From: Nostocoides sp.
Lineage (GTDB): Bacteria; Actinomycetota; Actinomycetes; Actinomycetales; Dermatophilaceae
Assembly: GCA_016716625.1 (NCBI GenBank)
Contig: JADJVJ010000001.1
Coordinates: forward strand, 744,001 to 808,000
Reading direction: 5' to 3'
DNA: 64,000 nt
A program made the position numbers and the translations under genes. Positions within the stretch are counted from its first letter, which is position 1. Each line of letters begins with the position of its first letter. The notes below the pieces were generated by a model that had not been told where the DNA came from, did not search any database, and saw only the letters and a list, made by a program, of their open reading frames with translations. This document shows, one piece after another, positions 40,237-49,620 of this stretch.

Positions 40237-41198
40237 CGAGGCTCGCCGGCGAGCGCCTGCAGATCGGCATCGACCATGCGCCCAACGATCTCGGCGAACG
40301 GCACGCTCGGGCGCCAGCCGAGGGTGTTCGCCGCATGGTCTGCGCAGCCGCGCTGCTCGCTGGGGTCGACGGCGACGAACAGGTCCGGGTCGACCCGGAC
40401 GTGGGCCGCCCAGTTCGTGATCCCGATCCGAGCGAACGCGGCGGCCACGAAGTCGCTCACCGAGTGCGCGACGCCGGTCGCGATGACGTAGGTGTCGCCC
40501 CTGGTATGGCGTGCCGAGCGCACCATCGCCTCGACATAGTCCGGGGCCCAACCCCAGTCGCGCCGGGCGGCGAGGTTGCCGAGGACCAGTTCACCGCCCC
40601 CGTGGTGGGCGATCGCGGCCACCCCGGAGGTGATCTTGCGGGTGACGAAGGTCGTTGGCCGTCTCGGGGACTCGTGGTTGTACAGGATGAGCGACGAGGC
40701 GTGCAGACCTGCCGAGCGAGCTCGCAAGACCGCCGTGTGGGCCGCCGCCTTACTGCGGCCATACGGGCTTACCGGGGCGATCGGGGTGTCCTCGTCCTGC
40801 GGGCAGTACGCCGGCTCCCCGAAGATCTCCGCACTGGACGCCTGGACGAGCCGGACCGATCTGCCGGAGCGCTGCTGGAGTTCCAGGCAGTCTCCGACGA
40901 GCCCTTCAACGGCGGTGGCGTTGACCGCAAAGGTGCCGTCGGGGTCCTTCCACGAGGCCGAGACCGAGCTCTGCCCACCGAGGTTATAGACCTCGTCCGG
41001 GGCGATCTGCGCCACCAGGGCGGAGACCGCCGGCCGGTCGGTGAGGTCACCGCGGTGCAGAACCACCTCGGCCGGCAGGCCGATCGGGTCATCGCCGGAG
41101 CGGGTGAGGCCGTGCACGGCATACCCGTCGGCGAGGAGGCGCTCGGCCAAGTAGCCACCATCCTGACCGGCGACGCCGGTGACGAGGGCGACCGGCAT
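40233..41198 (-). CDS. GDP-sugar dehydratase/reductase, Gmd paralogue
   Basis: A 321-aa short-chain dehydrogenase of the GDP-mannose 4,6-dehydratase family. N-terminal LVTGVAGQDGGYLAERLL is the NAD(P) motif, and EVYNLGGQSSVSASW, ASSAEIFGEP and YGRSKAAAH (Tyr-x3-Lys) form the active site. It is a close tandem paralogue of the next gene, and probably acts after it as a 4-keto-6-deoxy-GDP-mannose reductase (Rmd, giving GDP-D-rhamnose), which is inferred. ATG 41198 is the family start; five bases separate it from the upstream stop. Confidence 0.8.
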   Translation of the reverse strand: MPVALVTGVAGQDGGYLAERLLADGYAVHGLTRSGDDPIGLPAEVVLHRGDLTDRPAVSALVAQIAPDEVYNLGGQSSVSASWKDPDGTFAVNATAVEGLVGDCLELQQRSGRSVRLVQASSAEIFGEPAYCPQDEDTPIAPVSPYGRSKAAAHTAVLRARSAGLHASSLILYNHESPRRPTTFVTRKITSGVAAIAHHGGGELVLGNLAARRDWGWAPDYVEAMVRSARHTRGDTYVIATGVAHSVSDFVAAAFARIGITNWAAHVRVDPDLFVAVDPSEQRGCADHAANTLGWRPSVPFAEIVGRMVDADLQALAGEPR

Positions 41199-41203
41199 GG
41201 TGG

Positions 41204-42187
41204 CTACTTCCGTTCGGCTCGGAGCTGGGCGAGGTCGGCGTCCACCATCATCGCGACCAGCTCCGGAAAGCTGACGCTCGGTGTCCACCCGAGGACCTCG
41301 CGGGCCTTGCTCGCATCCCCGACGAGGTGGTCGACCTCGGCCGGTCGCATGAAGCGGGGGTCCTGGCGCACGTAGTCCGACCAGTCCTCGATGCCCACAT
41401 GGGTGAAGGCGGCGTCAAGGAAGTCTCGGATCGAGCGCGACACCCCGGTTGCCAGGACGTAGTCGTCGCCCGTCGGCTGCTGGAGCATCCGCCACATGCC
41501 CTCGACATAGTCGCCCGCGAAGCCCCAGTCGCGCTCGGCATCGAGGTTGCCCATGACGACGTGGTCGCTGCGGCCCTCGACGATCGCGGCGACCGCCATC
41601 GAGATCTTGCGAGTGACGAACTCCGGTCCGCGGCGCGGTGATTCGTGGTTGAAGAGGATGCCGGAGGAGGCGTGCATGCCGTAGGACTCGCGGTAGTTGA
41701 TCGTCATGTAGTGCCCGAACACCTTGGCCACCCCGTAGGGCGATCGGGGCCAGAGCAGCGTGCGCTCGTGCTGCGGGACCTGTTGCACCTTGCCGAACAT
41801 CTCCGAGGAGGATGCCTGATAGAAGCGGACCGCGGCCGGGTCGTTGCCGGCGTGCAGACGCACCGCCTCGAGCATGTTGAGCACCCCAGTGCCGGTGACC
41901 TCGGTCGTCACGTGGGCGTTCTCCCACGAGTAGGCGACGAAGGAGACCGCGCCGAGGTTGTAGACCTCGTCCGGTTGCGAGGCATTGAGCGCCCGAAGGA
42001 GGCTGGAGAAGTCGGTGAGGTCACCAGTGTGCAGCACGACCTCGGGGGCCACCGCCTCGACGATGGCCCGCTTGGGATTGTTCTGCCCACGCAGCACGGC
42101 ATGCACCTCGTAGCCTTTGCCGATGAGCAACTCGGCGAGGTAGAGGCCGTCCTGGCCGGTAATGCCGGTGATGAGTGCACGGGGCAT
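41204..42187 (-). CDS. gmd: GDP-mannose 4,6-dehydratase
   Basis: A 327-aa enzyme that makes GDP-4-keto-6-deoxy-mannose from GDP-mannose. It has ALITGITGQDGLYLAELL (cofactor), LHTGDLTDFSSL, EVYNLGAVSFVAYSW, ASSSEMFGKVQQ, YGVAKVFGHYM (Tyr-x3-Lys) and FNHESPRRGPEFVTRKIS, all Gmd signatures. Together with its paralogue it can feed GDP-D-rhamnose or a related 6-deoxysugar into the polymer. It is the first gene of the dehydratase-glycosyltransferase run on this strand, 78 bases below the next gene. Confidence 0.92.
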   Translation of the reverse strand: MPRALITGITGQDGLYLAELLIGKGYEVHAVLRGQNNPKRAIVEAVAPEVVLHTGDLTDFSSLLRALNASQPDEVYNLGAVSFVAYSWENAHVTTEVTGTGVLNMLEAVRLHAGNDPAAVRFYQASSSEMFGKVQQVPQHERTLLWPRSPYGVAKVFGHYMTINYRESYGMHASSGILFNHESPRRGPEFVTRKISMAVAAIVEGRSDHVVMGNLDAERDWGFAGDYVEGMWRMLQQPTGDDYVLATGVSRSIRDFLDAAFTHVGIEDWSDYVRQDPRFMRPAEVDHLVGDASKAREVLGWTPSVSFPELVAMMVDADLAQLRAERK

Positions 42188-42265
42188 GACTGCTCGCGAG
42201 CCCTTCGGAGGGGGTGAACGGGGGTGAGTTCATTCTCGCAGAGTCGGCGTACGCAGGTGGCACCC

Positions 42266-43294
42266 TCATACGTCTAAGGCATCGATGATCCTGGCGACTC
42301 GTCGCCGACCGGCGGCGGGGGAGTAGTGCTGCTCCCACCGTATGCGTGCCGCATCGACGACGGCGGCCCGCTCAGGTGCGGGAGCGCCCAGAGTGGCCCG
42401 AATGACCTCGGCCAGATGGGCGGGGTCGCTGGAGCGGGCGATCCACGGGTGCCCCGGGCCGACAACCTCGGGCAGCGCCCCGGCGTCCGAGACGATGACC
42501 GGGGTCCTCGCCGACATCGCCTCGGCCGCGGCGAGCCCGAACGACTCGGCGACGATGGAGGGGAAGACGGCGACATCGATCGTGCTGAAGAACTCCCGCG
42601 GATCCACCCAACCCACCTGGGAAACGAGGTCCCCGACAGCCGAGAGCGACTGCTGAACGCGCACCTGCTCGGCGGGTTCGATGAATCGCGACTCGCCGGC
42701 GATGAGGAGCCGGACGGCGTGGCCGGTGTCCGCCAACCGCGCGCACGCCTCGGCAAGGACGACGGTGCCCTTGAGGACGCTCGGTCGGCCGAGGAAGCCG
42801 AGGACGGCCGGCGTGTTCGGCAACCCGGGGCGGACCGCTCCCAGGTCGACCGTCCAATTGGGCATCGGGATGGCGCCGGGAACGCGGTTGGCGAGGTTCC
42901 GCGAGGGGACCAGGGTCGCCAGGGCACCCCGACGAGCGGCTCGGGCAAGCAGACGGTGGGCCGGTGCGATGTCCGCGTGGAGATGGACGATTCTGTGGGA
43001 CCGGCCGGTGGTCGCGACGGCCGGCACCAAGCCGTTGCACCAGAGAACGCCCCGCCGTTCGCGCCGGTCCCACCGGCGCAACGCGCGAACGTAGTCCGGT
43101 CTCGCCGTCGGCAGCTCGACCACGTCGAACCCCCGATCGCCGGCGGCGTCGAGCACTCCACCGGGGGCGCTCGGGCCGACGACGGCGACCTCTCGACCAA
43201 GTTCGCGCAGCACCTCGGCGAGGGCGAGCAGCATGACCTCGCCGCCACCGATGGCGCCGTTGTTCGCGGCGAGGGTGATCGCGGCTCGTCCCAT
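42266..43294 (-). CDS. Family 4 glycosyltransferase
   Basis: A 342-aa GT-B enzyme with NNGAIGGGEVMLLALAEVL in the acceptor domain, LGFLGRPSVLKGTVVLAEA opening the donor domain, and ESFGLAAAEAMSARTPVIVSDAG as the E-x7-E motif. It overlaps the upstream O-antigen ligase-like gene by one base. Donor and acceptor cannot be told from sequence. Confidence 0.88.
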   Translation of the reverse strand: MGRAAITLAANNGAIGGGEVMLLALAEVLRELGREVAVVGPSAPGGVLDAAGDRGFDVVELPTARPDYVRALRRWDRRERRGVLWCNGLVPAVATTGRSHRIVHLHADIAPAHRLLARAARRGALATLVPSRNLANRVPGAIPMPNWTVDLGAVRPGLPNTPAVLGFLGRPSVLKGTVVLAEACARLADTGHAVRLLIAGESRFIEPAEQVRVQQSLSAVGDLVSQVGWVDPREFFSTIDVAVFPSIVAESFGLAAAEAMSARTPVIVSDAGALPEVVGPGHPWIARSSDPAHLAEVIRATLGAPAPERAAVVDAARIRWEQHYSPAAGRRRVARIIDALDV

Positions 43295-44487
43295 TACAGG
43301 ACGTGGCCGGGGTTGTGGTCGGCCTCGAACTGGGAGAGCTCTCGCGGACGCAGGAGATGCCGCATGGCCATGCCGAGGGTGACCGCCGTCGGAATCTCCA
43401 GGAGGACCTCACCCAGGTTGAAGGCACAGAGCAGGAAGGCGACGATCGCGGCCTCATACCAGGGCTGGCGGAGTTCGGTGGGCATCCCGACCAGCCGGAA
43501 GAGCAGGGCCACGACACCGACAAGGAAGATGACAAATCCGATGCGGCCAGCCTCGTTGAGCAGCCCGAGGTAGCTGCTGTGGAAGAAGAAGTTCGACCCG
43601 TCCACCTGGACGTATGCCGTTCCGGGGCCGCGTCCGTACCACGGCGAGATGGGCAAGAGTTGCTCCTCCGCCAGTAGGATCCGGTCCCGCAAGGCATCGC
43701 TGCCGGTGCGCTCGGAGAACGGACCCCAGTAGCGGAACGACTCGGCATACGCCATCAGGGCCGGGAAGCTCGCCGCAAGCAGGGCGAGCGCCCACCGACC
43801 CGGGACCCGCTTGTAGAGCAGCAGCCAGACCAATCCGAGGATGGTGGCGATGAGCGAGGTCCGCGACAGGGTGAGGCCGATGGCGATGAGAAGCGCGGCC
43901 GCACCTAGCCACCGGCGGAACCCCGACCGGGCACCGGTCATGACCAGGGCCCCGAAGACCACCAGGTGGAATCCGGCAACGTTGGGGTCGCTGAACAGGC
44001 CGGTCAGGCGTTCCCCGTAGGCGCCTTCGATGCCGAGGAACCGGGCCACGATCGCGGTGATCGCTGCGAAGAAGAGGCCCAGGGCCATCCCGCGCAGGAG
44101 GGAGAGCCGGTGCAGGCGTCCGGAGCTGATCATCAGGGCAAGGAGGATAAAGATCGCCAGGTGCCCAAGCCGTCTTGTGCCGTCAACCCCGTTGAGGACG
44201 GCCGAGACGGCGAGCTCGACCCACAGCAGGACGAGCAAGACCGGGAACCAGCGGGGCCGCTCCTGGCCGATGTCGGTCGGGAGGAACCAGCCATAGAGGA
44301 CCAGGAGCAGGCCAGCGACCTCGGGGCTCGGCAGGTTGAGGAGCGGAACCGTGAGCGGGACGGTGAGCCCGATCGCGAGGACGAACTCGATGATCCGGCT
44401 GTGGTTTTCGGGCTCTGACGCCGACGCGGGGACGGCGCCGGGGTCTGGCCGCGCGGAGCTCGGCGCAGGCCACACGCTTGTGCTCAT
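43294..44487 (-). CDS. O-antigen ligase/polymerase-like membrane protein
   Basis: A 397-aa protein with about 11-12 hydrophobic helices. The family pattern is seen in LFSDPNVAGFHLV and in the large external loop after RDRILLAEEQLLPISPWYG with GRGPGTAYVQ, FFHSSYLGLLNEAGRIGF. This is the Wzy_C/WaaL superfamily, so it may polymerise repeat units or attach the polymer to a carrier. It overlaps the flanking genes by 1 and 4 bases. Confidence 0.85.
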   Translation of the reverse strand: MSTSVWPAPSSARPDPGAVPASASEPENHSRIIEFVLAIGLTVPLTVPLLNLPSPEVAGLLLVLYGWFLPTDIGQERPRWFPVLLVLLWVELAVSAVLNGVDGTRRLGHLAIFILLALMISSGRLHRLSLLRGMALGLFFAAITAIVARFLGIEGAYGERLTGLFSDPNVAGFHLVVFGALVMTGARSGFRRWLGAAALLIAIGLTLSRTSLIATILGLVWLLLYKRVPGRWALALLAASFPALMAYAESFRYWGPFSERTGSDALRDRILLAEEQLLPISPWYGRGPGTAYVQVDGSNFFFHSSYLGLLNEAGRIGFVIFLVGVVALLFRLVGMPTELRQPWYEAAIVAFLLCAFNLGEVLLEIPTAVTLGMAMRHLLRPRELSQFEADHNPGHVL

Positions 44488-45593
44488 CGCTCACCTCCTC
44501 GACCCTGCGGACCGGCCGTGCCGTCGTAGAGCGCGGCGAGCCGGTCACACATATCGGAAACGGTAGGCCACCGGGCGCTCAGCTGGGGTCGAGCGGACGC
44601 GTCCAGGCCTTGGCGCCGCAAGGCCGCCGCGATGGTTGCCGGTGCGACGTCGGCGACGAGGCCCGCCTCACCGACGACCTCGGGGTTGCCGCCGACCCGG
44701 GTCGCGACGATGCCGAGCCCCCGGGCCAGAGCGTCGAGCAGTGAATAGGAACAGTTCTCCCAGATCGACAGCTGGGCTAGCACGTGGGCCCGGGAGAGCA
44801 GCTCCTCGGGGTTGACATGACCGGGCAGGTCGACCCGGTCGGCGAGTCCCGCGGAGCGGACCTGGGCGGTGACATCCGCACGCAGCGGCCCGTCCCCCGC
44901 GAGGGTGAGCCGTGCGGTCGGCTCGGCCTTGGCCAGTTCGGCGAACCCGGCGACCAGCGCATCCAACCGTTTCTCGGGAGCGAGCCGCGCGACGCTGACC
45001 ACATGCAGCCCTTCCCGGACGGGCCGCGTCTCATCCCCCGGGTGGGGCCGGTCCACGCCGTTGGGTATGACCTCGGTGCGCAGCCGCGCCGGCGGAGACC
45101 ACTTGCTCCGCACCGCCGCCAGGGTGGCGCCCGACACCGCGATGAGTGCATCGAGGCGGTGCAGCCGGACCCGGTGGGCCAGCGCCATGGCCCGGGCCTG
45201 CGCGGCGTGCGCGTGGTAGACGGCGTCGTCGGCGGCGATGCCATGTTCGGTACTCACCCGGACGGTGCCGGGCGCCAGCGGGATCGAGGCCAGGGCGAGG
45301 TCGGCATACGAGAGGTGAGTGTGGACGAGCGCCGGGCGGAGGGCCCCGGCCGCGTGGGTGAGTGTCCGCCGACTCCGGGCGAGGCCGTGGTCTGGGCCGA
45401 AGGGGCCGGTGAGGACGGCCGCACCGCGGGCGCGCAGTGCCTCGGCGAGGGGCCCGGGCGGGGTGAGCGTGACCACCCGCCACCCCGGTATGCCGTGCGC
45501 GGCGACGTCGAGGACATGTCGGGCCACCCCGGCGAGGTTAGCCACCGGGACGACCCAGAGAGCGGTCCGCGGCCCGAGCGCGGGCTCGCTCAC
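44484..45593 (-). CDS. Family 4 glycosyltransferase
   Basis: A 369-aa GT-B enzyme. Acceptor domain with VVPVANLAGVARHVLDVA and VHTHLSYADLAL; donor domain VVSVARLAPEKRLDALVAGF, and the donor motif region ENCSYSLLDALARGLGIVATRVGGNPEV. The usual first Glu of E-x7-E is present in WENCSYSLLDALA. It lies in a tight run of genes coupled by four-base overlaps with both neighbours. Confidence 0.88.
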   Translation of the reverse strand: MSEPALGPRTALWVVPVANLAGVARHVLDVAAHGIPGWRVVTLTPPGPLAEALRARGAAVLTGPFGPDHGLARSRRTLTHAAGALRPALVHTHLSYADLALASIPLAPGTVRVSTEHGIAADDAVYHAHAAQARAMALAHRVRLHRLDALIAVSGATLAAVRSKWSPPARLRTEVIPNGVDRPHPGDETRPVREGLHVVSVARLAPEKRLDALVAGFAELAKAEPTARLTLAGDGPLRADVTAQVRSAGLADRVDLPGHVNPEELLSRAHVLAQLSIWENCSYSLLDALARGLGIVATRVGGNPEVVGEAGLVADVAPATIAAALRRQGLDASARPQLSARWPTVSDMCDRLAALYDGTAGPQGRGGER

Positions 45594-47836
45594 AGCCAGG
45601 CCTCGAGCCGCTCCAGGGCCACCCAGAAACCCTCCCCGTGGTTGACGTGCCCCTGCCAGATCTCCGGAATGAAACTCACCCCGGGCGCCACGGCATCGAG
45701 CTGCGCGGCCAAGGCGGGCCAGTCGACGTCTCCTTCGCCGACCTGCACCCCCTCGCCGTCCACCCCGACGGCGTCGACGAGGTGGAGGTGCTCGACATAC
45801 GGGGCGAGGAGGGCCACCGACTCACGGAGCGGGACTCCGGCGAAGGTCGAGGCGAGCTGGGTGTGCGAGATGTCGAGGCAGAGCCGTCGGTGGTACTTCT
45901 GCGCGAACGCGGCGGTGTCCTGGGCCCGCACGAAGAGGTTGCAGTAGAGCTGGCCGCCGAAGTACCAGGGGAACGGGGGCAGGGTCTGAGCAGCCAGAGC
46001 GACCCCGGTGACGTCGACCCGGTCCAGCCCCGCGGCCACCCGGGCATACATGTCATCGAGTTCGTCGAGCGGGACGTGCCGGTCGGTGGTGAAGCCGCCG
46101 AGGCTGGAGATGACGACCGGGTCTCGCGGGCTGTGGAACCACTGCCCGAGCCTGCGGGTGAGGTCGATGACCCGCTGGAGTTCGGCGATCGAGCGTTCCC
46201 AGTGGGCGTCGTCCTCGGCAGCCAGGTTGAGCAGGAAGTCACCGGCGAAGAGGTCCGGTGCGTGGCAGGCATACCCGGTGGGCAGCGGCTCGGTGAACAC
46301 ACTCGCCGGGTCGATCTCGAGGTCCTTGTAGGAGAAATGGAACTCGAGAAAGTCCGGTATGACGTCGACGGTGAGGTCACCGATGTCGTGATAGCGCACC
46401 GGCAGCCCCCAGGGCCGACGGAACCGGTACTTCCGGCCGCGGGGGGCGGTTTCGGCAAGGTCACTGGCATAGAAGAAGTCCCCCGGCGCGAGGTCCCGGC
46501 TCGCCGTCCGGCCGAGCAGCCGGGGGAGTGCATTGGGCTGCAGCCCACGGCCGGGGCTCTTGGTTGCGACATCCTGCGCGGTGATCGTCGCACCGGCAGC
46601 CACCGGGCGGGCCGCGACGAGCGACTTGGCGAGGTTGACCCGGTTCATGAGCTCGCCGGTGGACACCGTGCGCGGCCCGTCGCTGCCGAGGGCTTCTTCG
46701 AGTTCGCGGACCCGTCGGGCCATCTCGGCGAACTCCTCGGGCAGCAGCGAGACCTTGTGGTCGTTGCCCTCTTGCGCCTTGTCGAGGGTGAAGTGCTTCT
46801 CGATGATCTTGGCGCCGAGCGCGACCGCGGCGAGCGGCACGTGGAAGCCGCGCTCATGCCCGGAGTACCCCACGGGGCACTCCCCGAGCTCGGCGAGCCG
46901 GGAGAGGTAGCGCAGGTTGACGTCCTTGAACGGTGCCGGATACGTCGACTGGCAATGCAGCAGGGCGTAGGAGGCTCCGCTCTCCTTGAGGACCCCGACG
47001 GTCTCGACGATCTCGGCCTCGGCGGCCATCCCGGTGGAGAGGACCAGCGCCGCCCCGGTGCTCGCGGCATACCGGATGAGTTCGTGGTTGGTGAGGTCGG
47101 CCGAAGCCATCTTCAGCGACGGCACGCCATACCCGACCAGGGCGTCCACCGAGGGGATGTCCCAGGCGGTGCACATGACATCGACATCGAGCCGAGCACA
47201 GTGGTCGAAGACCTCGAAGAGCTCCCCGGCGGAGAGGTTGAACCGGTTGAGCAGGTCCATGGTGTACTGCGGGCCGAGGTCCTCTCCGCCGCTGTCCGCC
47301 CCCGAGCCGCTGCGATAGAGCGCAGCCAGGTCGCGGAGTTGGAACTTCACGCAGTCCGCCCCCGCGCCCACGGCGGCGTCGACGAGCTCGATGGCCCGCT
47401 CCACCGAGCCGTTGTGGTTGATCCCGATCTCGGCGATGAGCAGGGTCCGACTGTCCGCCCCGACGGCGTGCCGGCCGACGTGGACGACGTCGCTGCGGTT
47501 GATCGCGACCGCGCTGAGGTGGCCGCGGTCATCGAGCAGCGGCAGGTGGTCGATGGCTGCGGTGAAGCGTTCGCGGATCTGGGCGGGGGTGCTGTCGGCC
47601 GGGGCCGTGCGGGCCGCCCGGTTGGCGACCTGGGCACACGAGGTCGCGAGGTCGGCCTCTGGGTGGGCGGCAAGCCAGCGGCGGAAGTCCCCGTCGGTGA
47701 GCGAGCCGACGAAGTGCCCGCGCTCGCTCACGCAGAAGACGATCCGCGCCTTGTTGGCCGTGATCTTCTCCAGGGCCCGCAGGATGGGGTCCTCGGCGTA
47801 GACGACAAACGGGGCGATGGCGCGTTCGACGATCAT
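45590..47836 (-). CDS. Three-part nonulosonic acid synthase: CBS pair, NeuB/SAF, TIM barrel
   Basis: A 748-aa fusion. Residues 1-125 look like two CBS domains (FCVSERGHFVGSLTDGDFRRW, LPLLDDRGHLSAVAI), a regulatory ligand sensor. Residues 131-375 are NeuB: AEIGINHNG, VKFQLRDL, STGMA, CQSTYPAP, GYSGHERG, EKHFT. Residues ~395-465 are the SAF antifreeze-like domain (NRVNLAKSLVAARPV, LGRTASRDLAPGDFF). Residues ~476-748 form a xylose-isomerase-like TIM barrel (LEFHFSYKDL, LCLDISHTQLAST, HLHLVDAVGVDGEGV, FIPEIWQGHVN). NeuB condenses PEP with a hexosamine to give a sialic-acid-like sugar. The TIM barrel may act on a preceding or following sugar step (inference). It is followed by the CMP-sugar synthetase gene upstream in the operon. 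Confidence 0.85.
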   Translation of the reverse strand: MIVERAIAPFVVYAEDPILRALEKITANKARIVFCVSERGHFVGSLTDGDFRRWLAAHPEADLATSCAQVANRAARTAPADSTPAQIRERFTAAIDHLPLLDDRGHLSAVAINRSDVVHVGRHAVGADSRTLLIAEIGINHNGSVERAIELVDAAVGAGADCVKFQLRDLAALYRSGSGADSGGEDLGPQYTMDLLNRFNLSAGELFEVFDHCARLDVDVMCTAWDIPSVDALVGYGVPSLKMASADLTNHELIRYAASTGAALVLSTGMAAEAEIVETVGVLKESGASYALLHCQSTYPAPFKDVNLRYLSRLAELGECPVGYSGHERGFHVPLAAVALGAKIIEKHFTLDKAQEGNDHKVSLLPEEFAEMARRVRELEEALGSDGPRTVSTGELMNRVNLAKSLVAARPVAAGATITAQDVATKSPGRGLQPNALPRLLGRTASRDLAPGDFFYASDLAETAPRGRKYRFRRPWGLPVRYHDIGDLTVDVIPDFLEFHFSYKDLEIDPASVFTEPLPTGYACHAPDLFAGDFLLNLAAEDDAHWERSIAELQRVIDLTRRLGQWFHSPRDPVVISSLGGFTTDRHVPLDELDDMYARVAAGLDRVDVTGVALAAQTLPPFPWYFGGQLYCNLFVRAQDTAAFAQKYHRRLCLDISHTQLASTFAGVPLRESVALLAPYVEHLHLVDAVGVDGEGVQVGEGDVDWPALAAQLDAVAPGVSFIPEIWQGHVNHGEGFWVALERLEAWL

Positions 47837-48528
47837 CGGGACGGGGGGCTTTCCAGGGTGAGGAGCCGTTCGGCGTGGGCGAGGTCGCTCAGGGTGTCGA
47901 TGTCGACGCCTTCCACCTCCTCCATGACGAAAAGGCCGATGCGACCCCCCAGCCTATTGCCGTGACGTCGGTAGATCTCGGTCTTGGTCACATAGAGGGA
48001 GCCGGTTTCCCGGTAGCGCCGGGCGGCCGGGGTGAGGTCCTGTCGCCGCGGCCGGTGGAGATGGTCGTATGCCGGACGGGCCAGGCCATCGGCGTCCTGT
48101 GACCACAGGAACGGTGGCTGTTCGACGACACCGACGAGGCTGTCCAACCCCCGCCGGGAGAGATCGGCGACGGCTCGGGCCAGGGTCCCCGGCCGGCGCA
48201 CCGGTGAGGTCGCCTGGAGGAGCAGAACGGCCTCGACCGGTCCACTGCTCCGTTCGGTGACCTCCAGGGCGTGCAGCACGACCGGCTCGGTCGGGGTGTC
48301 GTCCTGCGCCAGGTCTGCCGGGCGCTCGATGACCCGTGCCCCCGCCTCCCGGGAGACCGCGGCGATCTCCGCGTCCTCGGTGGAGACCGCGACCTCGAGC
48401 CCCGGGACGTCGAGGGCTTGCTCGATGGTCCACACGATGAGCGGCTTCCCGGCGATCGGGACCAGGTTCTTTCGCGGGATGCCCTTGGACCCGCCCCGGG
48501 CGGGAATGACGGCAAGTGTGGGCATCAC
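47833..48528 (-). CDS. CMP-nonulosonic acid synthetase (NeuA-like)
   Basis: A 231-aa cytidylyltransferase that activates a sialic-acid-like sugar with CTP. The motif IPARGGSKGIPRKNLVPI near the N-terminus is the nucleotide site, and LLQATSPVRRPGTLARAV and DIDTLSDLAHAERLL are family patterns. It lacks the C-terminal phosphatase domain of some NeuA proteins. It overlaps the NeuB gene by four bases, giving a synthesis-activation pair. ATG 48528 and 48525 are both possible. Confidence 0.9.
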   Translation of the reverse strand: MMPTLAVIPARGGSKGIPRKNLVPIAGKPLIVWTIEQALDVPGLEVAVSTEDAEIAAVSREAGARVIERPADLAQDDTPTEPVVLHALEVTERSSGPVEAVLLLQATSPVRRPGTLARAVADLSRRGLDSLVGVVEQPPFLWSQDADGLARPAYDHLHRPRRQDLTPAARRYRETGSLYVTKTEIYRRHGNRLGGRIGLFVMEEVEGVDIDTLSDLAHAERLLTLESPPSR

Positions 48529-48543
48529 GGCACCATCATCGCC

Positions 48544-49620
48544 TCACCGCTGCCTCATCCCGCCGAGGCCGCTCACCGCGGCGGCAACGGCCTCGGCGGG
48601 TGAGGCGCTGGTGCGCGTCGGGGCCGGGGTCGGCTCGGTGCCCCAGCGGCTCAGCCGGTAACGGTCCCAGAACTCCTCGAGCCAGCTCGGCGGGTCGAGG
48701 TAATGCACCCAGGCGGGCAGCCCGCGAGCCGCCGCTTCGAGCGTGCCGGTGGAAAAGACGCTGACCACCGGGGCCTCAAGGTCCTTCAGCGGGATGGGGT
48801 CTCGCTCGATGGCGACCCCATCCCGAGCCCAGCGGTCGTGGGTCGCGCGAGAGCGGCGGTCGGCCTCGGCCGGATGTGGTCGGTAGCGCGCGCCCTCGGC
48901 TCGGCAGAACGCTTCGGCCGAGGCGACCAGGCCGGACCGGGAGAGTTCGGCCGCGTGCAACTGGCCGAGATAGACCGGCACGGACGAGCGTCGCGGGCCG
49001 GGCTCGGCCGTTGCCGGGCGCGGCGTCCCGGCCTGCCAGAGCAGTTCAGATCCGACGACTGCGGACTCGACGTCATCCCGCCCGGCGGTCCAGAACTCCG
49101 CGTCCGCATCCGACCAGGCGAGCAGGCTCGTGCCCGGCGCAAGCGGCGGTGCGAGCGGGGTGAGCAGGCCGTGCTGCACGGTGAGGAACCGGGCCTCGCG
49201 CGCCCGCGCCACGGCATACGCGGTGTTCGCGATCGGGAGGTAGTGGCCGAGGGTGAGCACCGTCGACGACCCGTCCACGACGTCGGCTACCGCGTCCGTG
49301 AGCGGCCGCGTCCTCGCCGTCCACGGCGCCGCCGGGAGCAGGTCGGCGACCGGGGCCGCCGAGAGCACGGTCACCCCGGGTCGGCCGAGGTGGCGCAGGG
49401 GCGCGACCAGGGCGTGCACGGCCGTCGGCGAGCGCGAGTCCAGGACGACGATGAGGTTGCCGTCGCCCTCGCCCGGGGTCGAGGTCACCCAGATCGATCG
49501 TTCCTTCCCGGAACGCTCGAGCATTCTGGTGGCTCGTGCCCGCAATCGGCGCGTGACCGGCTGGCGCCGCGCTTGCCAGCTGCGCCATGCCTCGAGATCT
49601 CGCGGAAACCTCAGGCCCAC
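48544..49620 (-). CDS. Candidate nonulosonate (polysialyl-type) transferase
   Basis: A 358-aa protein without a clear family. It has TVQHGLLTPLAPPLAPGT, YRPHPAEADRRS (an HP motif), and SVFSTGTLEAAARGLPAWVHY (a Ser/Thr-Gly motif), a pattern shared by GT38/GT52 sialyl- and polysialyl-type enzymes. Its position next to NeuA and NeuB fits a transferase that uses the CMP-activated sugar. It starts at GTG 49620 and overlaps the upstream gene by ten bases. Confidence 0.6.
   Translation of the reverse strand: MGLRFPRDLEAWRSWQARRQPVTRRLRARATRMLERSGKERSIWVTSTPGEGDGNLIVVLDSRSPTAVHALVAPLRHLGRPGVTVLSAAPVADLLPAAPWTARTRPLTDAVADVVDGSSTVLTLGHYLPIANTAYAVARAREARFLTVQHGLLTPLAPPLAPGTSLLAWSDADAEFWTAGRDDVESAVVGSELLWQAGTPRPATAEPGPRRSSVPVYLGQLHAAELSRSGLVASAEAFCRAEGARYRPHPAEADRRSRATHDRWARDGVAIERDPIPLKDLEAPVVSVFSTGTLEAAARGLPAWVHYLDPPSWLEEFWDRYRLSRWGTEPTPAPTRTSASPAEAVAAAVSGLGGMRQR

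Noticed and set aside
45638..47965. 775-residue plus-strand frame opposite the NeuB fusion
   Set aside because: No domain or start signal; it mirrors the minus-strand gene that has intact NeuB motifs.
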